Source: Paulinella micropora | Taxonomy: Eukaryota; Cercozoa; Imbricatea; Euglyphida; Paulinellidae | Length of the DNA: 64,000 nucleotides | NCBI GenBank assembly: GCA_019918135.1 | Contig: WBZZ01006317.1 | Coordinates: 5,001-69,000 of the forward strand | Direction: 5' to 3' | Shown: in pieces, positions 1-7,639 of the stretch | Position numbering within the stretch: position 1 is the first letter of the stretch | Layout of the letters: the number at the start of each line of letters is the position of its first letter | Program-made: the position numbers and the translations under genes | The notes under the pieces: generated by a model | Seen by the model: only the letters and a program-made list of their open reading frames with translations | Told to the model about the DNA's origin: nothing | The model's database searches: none

Positions 1-787
1 GTATCAACTTGAAGCCCTTTCGGCCTTTAACCGTATATACCTTTTTAGAATACTGGACATCGCCTTTACTGAAAACAGTTCGTTCTAGTTCTTTTCTTAC
101 GGTTGAATTCTTAGGAAATGAATTAATAAGACCGGCTCTATATATTTCTTGATCGTTTTTCTTTTTACCATAATAAACTTCCATAGGTGTAGCCTTTATT
201 GTATTATGAAATGTGTTATTATAATTATCAACAATTTCATTAATGTAAGGAACCCAAACAAAATCGTCATTAACTTCCCACATAAAATTTAAATCATTTC
301 TTATTGTCCTAATAAATCTATCTACTATACCCATAGTTCGGTGGTCGCCAACTTCATTGGTTGTATGTTGAATTCCGTTCTCTTTAAAGTATTCAGCAAC
401 TTGACCTTTATATTCACTCCCGTTGTCGGACGTAATCCTTTTAGGTTTCGGCATTTTTTTTAATCCTTCCAATACTTCACCAGTTGGTTTATTTTTTATC
501 GGTTCAATCCAGCCACGACGAGAATAAACATCAATCATTACTAAACCAAAGTTGTAGTTTTTGTTTCCTTTCTTAGTAGCTATTTTAGACATATCCATTA
601 AGTCAATAAACACTTGGCTTAATGGTTCTGGCTCAGGGGATAGTATAGTATTCCATTTTTTAGGGGTCTTAGATTGATGGTGTATTTCAGAAGCTTCTTC
701 AATTTTCTTTTTTTCAAGTTCTTCCTTATCTTGCGGAGACTCCGACTCCGTTTCAGTATTTTGTGGATTGCTGTGTTTATGGTCCAT
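1..787 (-). CDS. Retroviral-type (rve) integrase, C-terminus beyond window edge
   Basis: Integrates the element into host DNA in the nucleus. Reading the minus strand from the ATG at 787 gives one open frame running off the left edge (about 262 residues seen). A Glu/Ser-rich leader is followed by an IHHQSKTPKKWN motif, then the catalytic RNase-H-like core: DLMDMSKI, IDVYSRRGW and SDNGSEYKG, then GIVDRF 34 residues after the SDN aspartate. The end (VFSKGD..YTVKGRKGFKL) resembles the SH3/chromo-like C-terminal domain seen in Polinton integrases. It matches the integrases at 36,519 and 45,931. A small GC hairpin lies directly upstream. The FLKF-tailed gene is next, on the same strand. Confidence 0.9.
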   Translation of the reverse strand, partial: MDHKHSNPQNTETESESPQDKEELEKKKIEEASEIHHQSKTPKKWNTILSPEPEPLSQVFIDLMDMSKIATKKGNKNYNFGLVMIDVYSRRGWIEPIKNKPTGEVLEGLKKMPKPKRITSDNGSEYKGQVAEYFKENGIQHTTNEVGDHRTMGIVDRFIRTIRNDLNFMWEVNDDFVWVPYINEIVDNYNNTFHNTIKATPMEVYYGKKKNDQEIYRAGLINSFPKNSTVRKELERTVFSKGDVQYSKKVYTVKGRKGFKLI

Positions 788-788
788 T

Positions 789-803
789 GTAGGGACACCC
801 TAC
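789..803. repeat. GC hairpin GTAGGG-ACA-CCCTAC
   Basis: Perfect 6-bp stem directly upstream of the integrase start. It belongs to the GTAGGGG/CCCCTAC hairpin family that recurs throughout element A. Confidence 0.7.
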
Positions 804-852
804 GACCCGACTTTTTTGGTGTTCCTTATATTGAAAAGATTTTTAAAAAGTT

Positions 853-1350
853 TCAAAATTTAAGAAACATTTTTGAAAAATCATTATTTTCTTTTTTTGG
901 TTTCTCCGGTTGTTGATTATAAACATTAACATTAACTCGGCTAGTCTTCTTACCTTTACCTTTCTTAGGCTGTTCCTCTTCCTCACTTTCGCTTTCACTT
1001 TCACTCTCCTCTTCCACTTGCTTTTTTACCGCTTTCTTCACCTTCTTCTGTTTAGTCTTCAATTTTATACCCGCAACCCGTTGGGCAACGATATCTACAA
1101 AGTCGTGTTCTACTTCCTCATCCGAACTGCTTTCCTCACTTAGCTCACCGTCCCGCCCATCAATCATATCCTTAGCCAACTGTTTCTTAGACACGTGGTC
1201 CATCTTTTCATCATTGGTCATTTCTTTCACATTTTTCGCCTCTTCCTCCGCGAGTAATTCCCTAGCCCTCTCAATCTTTCTCTGCTTAGCCTTTTCCTTT
1301 CGCCTCGCATTAGCGATTTTAAGATTTTCTACCGAAGATTTACCCGGCAT
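853..1350 (-). CDS. Acidic/Lys-rich protein with FLKF C-terminus (conserved in all copies)
   Basis: 165 residues, unknown function. A basic N-terminal helix (MPGKSS..NARRKEKAKQRK) is followed by an acidic Ser/Glu-rich middle, then Lys-rich stretches. The conserved C-terminal signature is a VNVNVYN-type strand and then FLKF at the very end. Positional and sequence counterparts lie at 35,870..36,388 and 47,208..47,726, always between integrase and the long fibre gene, divergent from the fibre. The charged, low-complexity middle suggests a nucleic-acid or virion-core binding protein or a scaffold; that is inference. The gene looks whole. It shares a short (about 64 bp) AT-rich intergenic region with the fibre gene, which probably holds a two-way promoter. 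Confidence 0.8.
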   Translation of the reverse strand: MPGKSSVENLKIANARRKEKAKQRKIERARELLAEEEAKNVKEMTNDEKMDHVSKKQLAKDMIDGRDGELSEESSSDEEVEHDFVDIVAQRVAGIKLKTKQKKVKKAVKKQVEEESESESESEEEEQPKKGKGKKTSRVNVNVYNQQPEKPKKENNDFSKMFLKF

Positions 1351-1414
1351 AACTGCTTGCTATGGGTTGCTATATTTTCCTAAATATAATATTTTAATTA
1401 AGATAATATATACA
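1351..1414. promoter_or_regulatory. Divergent AT-rich promoter region, fibre and FLKF genes
   Basis: The only spacer between two divergent genes. It is AT-rich with TATTTTAATTAAGATAATATA close to the fibre ATG. The matching spacers at 35,778..35,869 and 47,727..47,791 are also AT-rich. Promoter role inferred from position and composition. Confidence 0.5.
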
Positions 1415-4400
1415 ATGGGCAGTCAATATAAATCGCTCTTAGGCTTGTCTGAAATTGCGGTTGATAGTCTGGATATAGCCAACCTTGATTTAACTAACAC
1501 AAACATAGTGGGCTTATACACAGATAGGGTGCCAGAAGATGCTGACCCCGTAAATCTTTACTTTACTAATAGCCGATTTGATGCGAGGTTGGCTTTAAAA
1601 TCAACGACTGACTTAAAAGAAGGCACTAATCTATACTATACTGATGGTAGGTTTGATGCGCGACTAACCACTAAATCAACCACTAACCTAGCCGAAGGCA
1701 CTAATTTATATTATACTAATGCTAGGTTTGACACTCAATTAGCAACAAAGAGTACAACCAACTTAACCGAAGGAACTAACTTATACTACACCACAGCAAG
1801 GGCTAATACAGATTTTGACACAAGGATAGCAACTAAATCAATAGATGCTTTAAGTGATGTAATCATAACAGGCACCCCCGCCGATAACCAACTGCTCATT
1901 TACAGCACTGGACAATGGAGAAACACAAACTCACCATTTCTCAGATTGGATGGCCTCACTATGATGTTTGGAAATTTAAATATGGGAGGGTTTAATGTAG
2001 CAAATGTCGGTAATGTTGATGGTATTGATGTTTCGGCTCTTGATAGTTCTGTGGTTAAACTAACAGGAGACCAGACTATAACAGGAAACAAAACATTTAC
2101 TACTTATGTGGCCGTAAAAGACTCAAATCCATTAAACACTGGCAAGTTATTCTTCAATTACAACAATAATATGGGTTCTATTTATTCGTCGGAGGCAGGT
2201 GGAGCCACGGGCTATCCACTAACTATTGTCGGCTCGTCCATACTTTTTGCTCCAACAACAGGGGGCGGAATGACATTGACAAATAATGTTTTAAATTTTA
2301 ACAGCACGACAGCAATCAGCGGACTGCCCGCACCATTCTATGACGGCGATGCTTCAACAAAAGCATATACCGATACGAAACTGGCAAAGGACGGCACAAC
2401 GGCTATGACGGGTAGTTTAAATATGGGTGGATTTAACATAACAAATGTTGGTAATGTTGATGGTATTGATGTATCCACCCTTGATACAGCAGTCGTTAAA
2501 CTAACAGGAGACCAAACCATAGCTGGTATTAAGACATTTAGCAATGTGGTAAATGCGAGTGCGGGGATTGATATGAAAAGCCAAAGCATAACAAATGTAA
2601 ATCTTGTTGATGGTGTTGATGTTTCTACTCTTGATACTTCGGTTGTCAAACTAACAGGAGACCAAACCATAGCAGGGAATAAAAAATTTACTTCAACAAT
2701 AGAAGTGCGGGGTGCTACTGGTCCAGCCGCTTTTGATGGTATCGGTATTGCCTTTGATACGGCGACAAATATAGGAGAGATTACCGCACAAAAAATAGCA
2801 ACCGCGGCCTATTATCCGATACAAATAACAGGGTCGTATGTTGATTTATATGCGGGTGATAATGTAATCGCGACCGCAACGGGCACTACACTATCTTTAA
2901 ACAATAGAAAAATTACAAATTTGGCCACACCAACAGCAACAACGGACGGAGCAACAAAAGGATATGCGGATACATTAGACGGGCAAAATGTGAAACTAAC
3001 AGGAAAACAAACCATAGCAGGAATTAAGACATATAGCAGTGGTCTTGAAATAACAGGAAATTCAACGAACGCGGCCACAAAAGGAACATTCGTGGTTTTC
3101 AATTCTACCAGTAATATCGGGTCAATTGCTAGTTTGGATATGAAAACAGCGACATATTACAACTTTGACATTTCTGCGAAAAAAATAAGTTTTATTATTG
3201 ACGGGACAATCGTCGGTTGGGTAAATGCTTCGGGGCTAGATTGTAATAGTAGCAAAATAGCCAACCTTGGAACTCCGACATTATCAACAGACGGAGCAAC
3301 AAAAGGATATGCGGACACATTGGACGGACAAAATGTAAAACTAACAGGCGACCAAACAATAACGGGAATTAAAATATTTAATGGAAGTAGAAATGATGTA
3401 AGAGCACTGACCTTATTAAGCCAAGCCGATTTTAATAATGTGGATATCATTAATGGTGGAAATATAACATATAACGGGGCGCGGATATTGAACCAAAACG
3501 GAGGAGATATCTTTTTCAGTCAGGCAACAGGGGATTGGCAGTCTTTCTTATATACTTTAAATACGGCTTCAAGTGGAACCGCGAACCAACGAGGCTATGT
3601 ATTTACGAATGTAGCGGCTGATGTAAAGGGGGCGGGACTTTATATTTCAAAACTTTTGGATAATAAAAGTGCTTCGTCCGACATTGTCCGTTTTAACAAT
3701 GCTGGGGGAATGAAGTTCTACGGAGCCTTAGATATGAACTCAAACAATATAACAAATGGAGGAACAATAACAGGAACTACAATTACTTCAACCGCTGGTA
3801 TATCAACAACTACAGCAACCGCAAGCGGGTTATTAACAGCGACAGGAGGTTCTAGCATAGTTATACAAGGAAATACTAATGGAGGTAATACGAGAGGAAT
3901 ATTTTTGTGGGACACTGGCAACACCAGTTATGGCATTTATATGGCTTCAAATGGGGGAGCCACAAATACCAGAAGTCTAGCGGGAGGGTCTGCGGTTGCA
4001 GGCAATGATTTCACTTCTTTTGCCGTTAGATTTAGGGTAAGTAATGCTTCAACCGACGGATTTATCTGGGAGAACTCGTCCGAACAATTGTTAATGTCAT
4101 TAAACGGGGCAAACGGGGCTTTATGGACAAAAGGTCTAATAACGGCTAGTGCTGGTGTATCAACAACTACGATCACTGCGAGTGGATTGATAACAGCAAA
4201 TGCGGGGATAACATACACAGGAACATTAACCTCGGCAACAAATACAAGTGGGGCAAAAATAGGAGTTCAGGGAGCAACAGACGGAACAAATGCAAAAGGT
4301 ATATTTCTATGGGATACAACCAATACAAGTTGGGGGATTTATGCGGCATCTGGTGGGGCTGCAAATACTAGAAGTTTGGCAAATGGTTTAGCCGTTTCAG

Positions 4401-5362
4401 GAAATGATTTTAGTTCGTATAGTTTTCGGTTTAGGGTTGCTAATGATTCTACAATGGGTTTTGTGTGGGAGAATTCAGCAGAGCAATTGTTAATGTCGTT
4501 GAATGGGGCGAATGGAACTTTATGGACAAAAGGATTGATAACGGCAAGTGCGGGAATTACATATTCTGGGGTGCTAACAACGGCATCAGCATCAACTAAT
4601 GGGGCGAAAATAGCAATTCAAGGACAAACAGACGGAACAAATGCGAGAGGAATATTTATGTGGGACATTGGAGATTCAAACTGGGGGATTTATATGAGCC
4701 AGTCTGGGGCAAGTAAATCGTTAAGTGGAGGAACAGCACCAGCAGGAGGAGTAGGCGGAGGATTAACTTCTTATTCTATTAGATTTAGAGTGAATGGTTC
4801 TTCAACGAGTGGGTTCATATGGGAGAATAATTCAAATACTGCTTTAATGTCTTTGAAAGCAAGCGATGGACAATTATGGGTATTGTCTAATCCAATTCAA
4901 TATTCAGACAGGAGAAAAAAAGAAGATATAAAGGATTGCTTAGGCTTAGATTTTATTAATAAGTTAAATCCAGTCTGCTATCGTATGATTGACGACAAAA
5001 AGAAATGTAGGACTGGCTTAATAGCACAGGAATTAGAAAAAATACTAACAGAAATGGATATGCTAGATTTTGGCGGATTTATAAAAGAAAAAATTATGGT
5101 TCCCTGTCCAAAGCAAAGAGCGGAATACGAATTGAAGGGTGTAAGCATCAATCCAGAAGATGTTAAATGCGTAGATAGTGGTGATGTCGGTTATGGTATA
5201 GGTTATTCCGAGTTTATCGCACCATTAATTAAGGCGGTTCAACATTTATCAGAAAAAGTAGATAATTTAGAAAAAGAAAATAAAACTTTACTTAATATAT
5301 TACAAGACCAAACCAACCAATTAGCAGAAATACGAGCAGAAGTATTTTCCAATGCCCCCTAG
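1415..5362 (+). CDS. Long tail-fibre-like protein with C-terminal peptidase S74-type chaperone
   Basis: About 1315 residues from the ATG at 1415; this start matches the MSQYKSLLGL and SSFKSLLGL starts in the other copies, and an upstream in-frame extension is not conserved. The N-terminal third has phage-fibre-like repeats of about 22 residues (KSTTNLAEGTNLYYTNARFD type), then repeated VDGVDVSTLDTSVVKLTGDQTI units. The middle is Gly/Ser/Thr-rich. Toward the C-terminus a module of about 125 residues (GIFLWDT..WGIY..MSLNGANG.LWTKGLITA) occurs three times. The end (SDRRKKEDIK, GLIAQELEKIL) is an intramolecular chaperone of the peptidase S74 type, which in phage tailspikes trimerises and self-cleaves, followed by a coiled coil. 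Likely receptor-binding spike. The gene looks whole and overlaps the next gene by 11 bp. Confidence 0.85.
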   Translation: MGSQYKSLLGLSEIAVDSLDIANLDLTNTNIVGLYTDRVPEDADPVNLYFTNSRFDARLALKSTTDLKEGTNLYYTDGRFDARLTTKSTTNLAEGTNLYYTNARFDTQLATKSTTNLTEGTNLYYTTARANTDFDTRIATKSIDALSDVIITGTPADNQLLIYSTGQWRNTNSPFLRLDGLTMMFGNLNMGGFNVANVGNVDGIDVSALDSSVVKLTGDQTITGNKTFTTYVAVKDSNPLNTGKLFFNYNNNMGSIYSSEAGGATGYPLTIVGSSILFAPTTGGGMTLTNNVLNFNSTTAISGLPAPFYDGDASTKAYTDTKLAKDGTTAMTGSLNMGGFNITNVGNVDGIDVSTLDTAVVKLTGDQTIAGIKTFSNVVNASAGIDMKSQSITNVNLVDGVDVSTLDTSVVKLTGDQTIAGNKKFTSTIEVRGATGPAAFDGIGIAFDTATNIGEITAQKIATAAYYPIQITGSYVDLYAGDNVIATATGTTLSLNNRKITNLATPTATTDGATKGYADTLDGQNVKLTGKQTIAGIKTYSSGLEITGNSTNAATKGTFVVFNSTSNIGSIASLDMKTATYYNFDISAKKISFIIDGTIVGWVNASGLDCNSSKIANLGTPTLSTDGATKGYADTLDGQNVKLTGDQTITGIKIFNGSRNDVRALTLLSQADFNNVDIINGGNITYNGARILNQNGGDIFFSQATGDWQSFLYTLNTASSGTANQRGYVFTNVAADVKGAGLYISKLLDNKSASSDIVRFNNAGGMKFYGALDMNSNNITNGGTITGTTITSTAGISTTTATASGLLTATGGSSIVIQGNTNGGNTRGIFLWDTGNTSYGIYMASNGGATNTRSLAGGSAVAGNDFTSFAVRFRVSNASTDGFIWENSSEQLLMSLNGANGALWTKGLITASAGVSTTTITASGLITANAGITYTGTLTSATNTSGAKIGVQGATDGTNAKGIFLWDTTNTSWGIYAASGGAANTRSLANGLAVSGNDFSSYSFRFRVANDSTMGFVWENSAEQLLMSLNGANGTLWTKGLITASAGITYSGVLTTASASTNGAKIAIQGQTDGTNARGIFMWDIGDSNWGIYMSQSGASKSLSGGTAPAGGVGGGLTSYSIRFRVNGSSTSGFIWENNSNTALMSLKASDGQLWVLSNPIQYSDRRKKEDIKDCLGLDFINKLNPVCYRMIDDKKKCRTGLIAQELEKILTEMDMLDFGGFIKEKIMVPCPKQRAEYELKGVSINPEDVKCVDSGDVGYGIGYSEFIAPLIKAVQHLSEKVDNLEKENKTLLNILQDQTNQLAEIRAEVFSNAP

Positions 5363-5693
5363 ATTACACCCACCACCAATCATAGAAGTAGATGGAGGTG
5401 AACTCACACCCGAACTAAAAAACCGTGTGCTAGATGTCCAAATTAAGCAGGAAGAAAAAAAATTAGACCACGAATACGAGGACAGCTGGGATTGCTGTTT
5501 GACAAAGCGAAAAACCGACAGCCGACTTATTAAATACTTGTTTCAAATGGGTATCATTATCGCCATCATCACCCTTTGTATTGTAAGGCTATCTGAAAAG
5601 AACTTACCGTGCGAGGTTGCTAACACATATGTAGGTATTTTAACACTATTAATAGGCATCTGCCTTCCTAGCCCATCTAGTTCAAAGAAGTGA
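5352..5693 (+). CDS. Small protein with two membrane segments
   Basis: 113 residues, unknown family, present in all three capsid blocks (31,584..31,928 and 51,367..51,720). Pro-rich N-terminus (MPPRLHPPP), a charged helix ELTPELKNR, a Cys pair (WDCC), then two hydrophobic segments at about residues 61-79 (YLFQMGIIIAIITLCIV) and 91-105, ending PSPSSSKK. The start overlaps the fibre stop, suggesting coupled expression. It could be an inner-membrane or host-membrane protein of the virion, possibly holin-like; both are inference. Its C-terminal end overlaps the end of the convergent Cys-rich gene. Confidence 0.75.
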   Translation: MPPRLHPPPIIEVDGGELTPELKNRVLDVQIKQEEKKLDHEYEDSWDCCLTKRKTDSRLIKYLFQMGIIIAIITLCIVRLSEKNLPCEVANTYVGILTLLIGICLPSPSSSKK

Positions 5694-5924
5694 GCATTCA
5701 TACGAATAGATTTTATACCACGAAGCATCATTTGAGCAGATTAGCGGAATAGCTTCATCAAAACTAACACACCAATCGCTGAAAGGTTTATACACACATC
5801 CTTGTTTTATACACCACACACAACTTTCATTTTTTTTATCACTGACCCGCGAATAGAAATCACAAGCAGTCCGAGCAGAAATATTAATTAATAAAAAGTT
5901 TATGAAGATTAGTATAGAGGGCAT
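5682..5924 (-). CDS. Secreted Cys-rich protein, PSI/plexin-repeat-like
   Basis: 80 residues. An N-terminal hydrophobic segment (ILIFINFLLINISA) looks like a signal peptide, followed by about 60 residues with seven cysteines in an arrangement (ESCVWCIKQGCVY..DWCVSF) resembling PSI (plexin-semaphorin-integrin) domains. Counterparts lie at 31,332..31,595 and 52,525..52,734, always minus relative to the capsid genes and wedged between the two-TM gene and the small conserved gene. Conservation of cysteines in three copies supports a real gene. It is likely exported, perhaps part of a virion surface or modifying the host cell surface (inference). It overlaps the C-terminal end of the two-TM gene. 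Confidence 0.65.
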   Translation of the reverse strand: MPSILIFINFLLINISARTACDFYSRVSDKKNESCVWCIKQGCVYKPFSDWCVSFDEAIPLICSNDASWYKIYSYECSLL

Positions 5925-5928
5925 TACA

Positions 5929-6291
5929 ATGACAGACTATAAATTCCAAAAGATTATTTTTCTGAGTAATGATTTTACAGGAGGTAGCAAAACATTTGAC
6001 AAAACCATTAAATTGAACTTTACCCCAACTAGAATGAATGTTAAGTATATCCACTATATGAATGATATGACTGAAACGAAAACAAAAATTCTTCATATGG
6101 ACCGCATAGGAATTATTGGCACATTCGCTGATAGCAATGTCGCAAACATTTCCAATCTTAGCTACAACTTGGGGATTATTAATTGGACTGACGGTCAATA
6201 CACATTTAGAGTGCTTAAAACAGACAATGGCAGTATTGAGACTGACCTGCTAGCTGGAAGAATTGTTATTTGTTTAGAATTTCTAGCGTAG
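5929..6291 (+). CDS. Small conserved beta-rich protein (likely minor virion protein)
   Basis: 120 residues from the ATG at 5929, chosen because the copies at 31,333 (MADYKYQK) and 52,760 (MSEFKYQR) start at the same point. Core motifs KIIFLSNDF, FTP.RMNVK, RIGIIGTFAD and the end GRIVICLEFLA are almost unchanged between copies, so it is under strong constraint. Alternating hydrophobic residues suggest a beta-sandwich. It is followed by the packaging ATPase. Unknown family; position in the capsid block suggests a structural or assembly role. The stop codon lies inside the 5-prime arm of a GC hairpin. Confidence 0.75.
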   Translation: MTDYKFQKIIFLSNDFTGGSKTFDKTIKLNFTPTRMNVKYIHYMNDMTETKTKILHMDRIGIIGTFADSNVANISNLSYNLGIINWTDGQYTFRVLKTDNGSIETDLLAGRIVICLEFLA

Positions 6292-6308
6292 GGGCCTGCT
6301 CCCCCTAC
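6288..6308. terminator. GC hairpin over stop codon
   Basis: GTAGGGG, a 6-7 nt loop, CCCCCTAC. The TAG of the preceding gene is part of the 5-prime arm. Likely RNA 3-prime-end signal by analogy with the Mimivirus palindrome rule for polyadenylation (inference). A Polinton-specific function has not been shown. Confidence 0.55.
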
Positions 6309-6359
6309 AACCCCGCAGGTAAAAAAATATAATTTAGAATATATAATATATTTGGAGGT

Positions 6360-6378
6360 GCGGAGGCGAAGTCTCTGC
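6360..6378. repeat. GCGGAG hairpin just before ATPase start
   Basis: GCGGAGGCGAAGTCTCTGC, preceded by GGAGGT, ends one base before the ATG at 6380. The same arrangement (GAGGT then GCGGAGACTAGTCTCTGC) sits before the penton ATG at 9770, and a related palindrome lies inside the polymerase gene at 17,196..17,215. Confidence 0.55.
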
Positions 6379-6379
6379 T

Positions 6380-7207
6380 ATGGAGAAAATAAATAATGTA
6401 AAGGTTAAACCAGTCAAGCAAAACGGAGATGGCGACAAGTTGGCAAAAGGATATAAGTTGTTTGATGAACCGTATGCCAATATTTTTCTTCTCGCTCGCA
6501 AGAAGAGTGGCAAGACGACCGCACTGTTTGAAATACTGAAAAGGACGACTGACAAAAAGACCCGTATTGTTATTATAGCCAGCACGATACACAAAGACCA
6601 CATATACAAAGAAATGGTTAAACACTTCAAGAAGAAAGGCAATCCAATGGCTATATACACATATTTGAAAACGGATGGACTGTCTGTTATTGATTACGAA
6701 TTGGACAAGCTCAACAAACCCGACGAGGAGCAAGAAGAAGGCGAAATCATTCAAGACGAGAAAGAAGAACCGAAGCCGAAGTTTCTTTATTTTGGTAAAG
6801 AGGAAGAGAAGAAGAAGCAGGAGGGAGGCGAAAAACCACCGAGGCCGAGCAAATACATTACACCAGAAGTCGTGTTCGTGCTAGACGATTTAGGTAGTGG
6901 GTTGAGGGATAAGTCCGTTAGCGACCTGTTAAAGAAAAACCGCCACTACAAGTCAAAGGTGATTATGAGCTCTCAGTATCTTAACGACCTACGGCCTGAG
7001 GCGATTAAACAGCTTGACTACCTTCTTATTTTTCCTGGTCAGAGTGTTGATAAAATAGAACTCGTGTATAAGCATTTAGACCTCGGCTACGACCTTGAAT
7101 ACTTTATTGAAAAATATCACGAGGCAACAAAAGAACGATTTAACTTTTTGTATGTTGATTCTGTATCGGACGAACTGAGGCAAAATTTCAATAAGCGATT
7201 TTTGTAA
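6380..7207 (+). CDS. A32-like genome-packaging ATPase (FtsK/HerA superfamily)
   Basis: 275 residues. Pumps the linear element DNA into the preformed capsid. Walker A (LARKKSGKTTALFE, about residues 38-51), Walker B with paired acids (VVFVLDDLGSG), then the sensor-like MSSQYLNDLRPE and a DYLLIFPGQ strand, the usual order for the A32-like packaging ATPases of Polintons, virophages and large DNA viruses. Length is typical. A Glu/Lys-rich low-complexity linker sits between Walker A and B (around residues 112-155) and differs among copies. Looks whole. Copies at 30,005..30,823 and about 53,132..53,945. Confidence 0.93.
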   Translation: MEKINNVKVKPVKQNGDGDKLAKGYKLFDEPYANIFLLARKKSGKTTALFEILKRTTDKKTRIVIIASTIHKDHIYKEMVKHFKKKGNPMAIYTYLKTDGLSVIDYELDKLNKPDEEQEEGEIIQDEKEEPKPKFLYFGKEEEKKKQEGGEKPPRPSKYITPEVVFVLDDLGSGLRDKSVSDLLKKNRHYKSKVIMSSQYLNDLRPEAIKQLDYLLIFPGQSVDKIELVYKHLDLGYDLEYFIEKYHEATKERFNFLYVDSVSDELRQNFNKRFL

Positions 7208-7242
7208 TTTAAAATAATTATTTTTTTCAAAACTATATATAG

Positions 7243-7548
7243 ATGCCAACATCACCAGTGATTATTTCACAACCATCAGGATACAATATCAGCTACAATC
7301 CCAGTATGCCACAAGCGGGAGGAAGAAAGAAGAAGGGAAAAAAGAAACAAACAGGAGGCAAAGTTAATTGGGCCAAGGTCGGAAAAGCGATAGTGGATGC
7401 TAATAGGTTTATCAAGAAGAACCAGTTGATTTCAAGGGGTGCTACCTTTCTTAGCGATGTCGGAGTGCCTTATGCTGACCGTGTAGCAAAGGCCGCGATG
7501 AAGCAAGGATACGGCAAGCAACGAGGTGGAGCCGTTAAGTTTCGTTAG
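7243..7548 (+). CDS. Basic core-like protein with paired Gly-Gly sites (adenovirus pX/pVII-like)
   Basis: 101 residues, very basic. Residues 24-27 read QAGG and 36-39 read QTGG, flanking a 12-residue Arg/Lys-rich peptide; both resemble xGG|x processing sites of adenovirus-type proteases. After the second site a conserved domain follows (KVNWAKVGKAI, KKNQLISRGA, GVPYADRVAK) ending GYGKQRGG. The same design (MAGG and QAGG) is kept in the copies at 29,629..29,946 and 54,122..54,439. Likely condenses packaged DNA and is matured by the adjacent protease, like adenovirus core proteins (inference from composition, sites and neighbours). An AT-rich stretch ending TATATATAG lies just before the ATG. 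Confidence 0.75.
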   Translation: MPTSPVIISQPSGYNISYNPSMPQAGGRKKKGKKKQTGGKVNWAKVGKAIVDANRFIKKNQLISRGATFLSDVGVPYADRVAKAAMKQGYGKQRGGAVKFR

Positions 7549-7565
7549 CAGGGGCAAGCCCCCGC
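7548..7565. terminator. GC hairpin at gene end
   Basis: GCAGGGG-CAAG-CCCCCGC begins on the last base of the stop codon of the basic protein gene. Same family as the hairpins at 6288 and 9664. Confidence 0.55.
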
Positions 7566-7639
7566 ACCCCCAACATTGGTTTTATATTAAACTAAACTTT
7601 CTATTAATTTTTTTTACTAATAATATACAACCAGTAGTA

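Noticed and set aside
1900-4364. Minus-strand ORFs across the long fibre genes (also 32,787..35,169 and 48,406..50,554)
   Set aside because: Antisense shadows of repetitive fibre coding sequence; they recur only because the fibre repeats recur.
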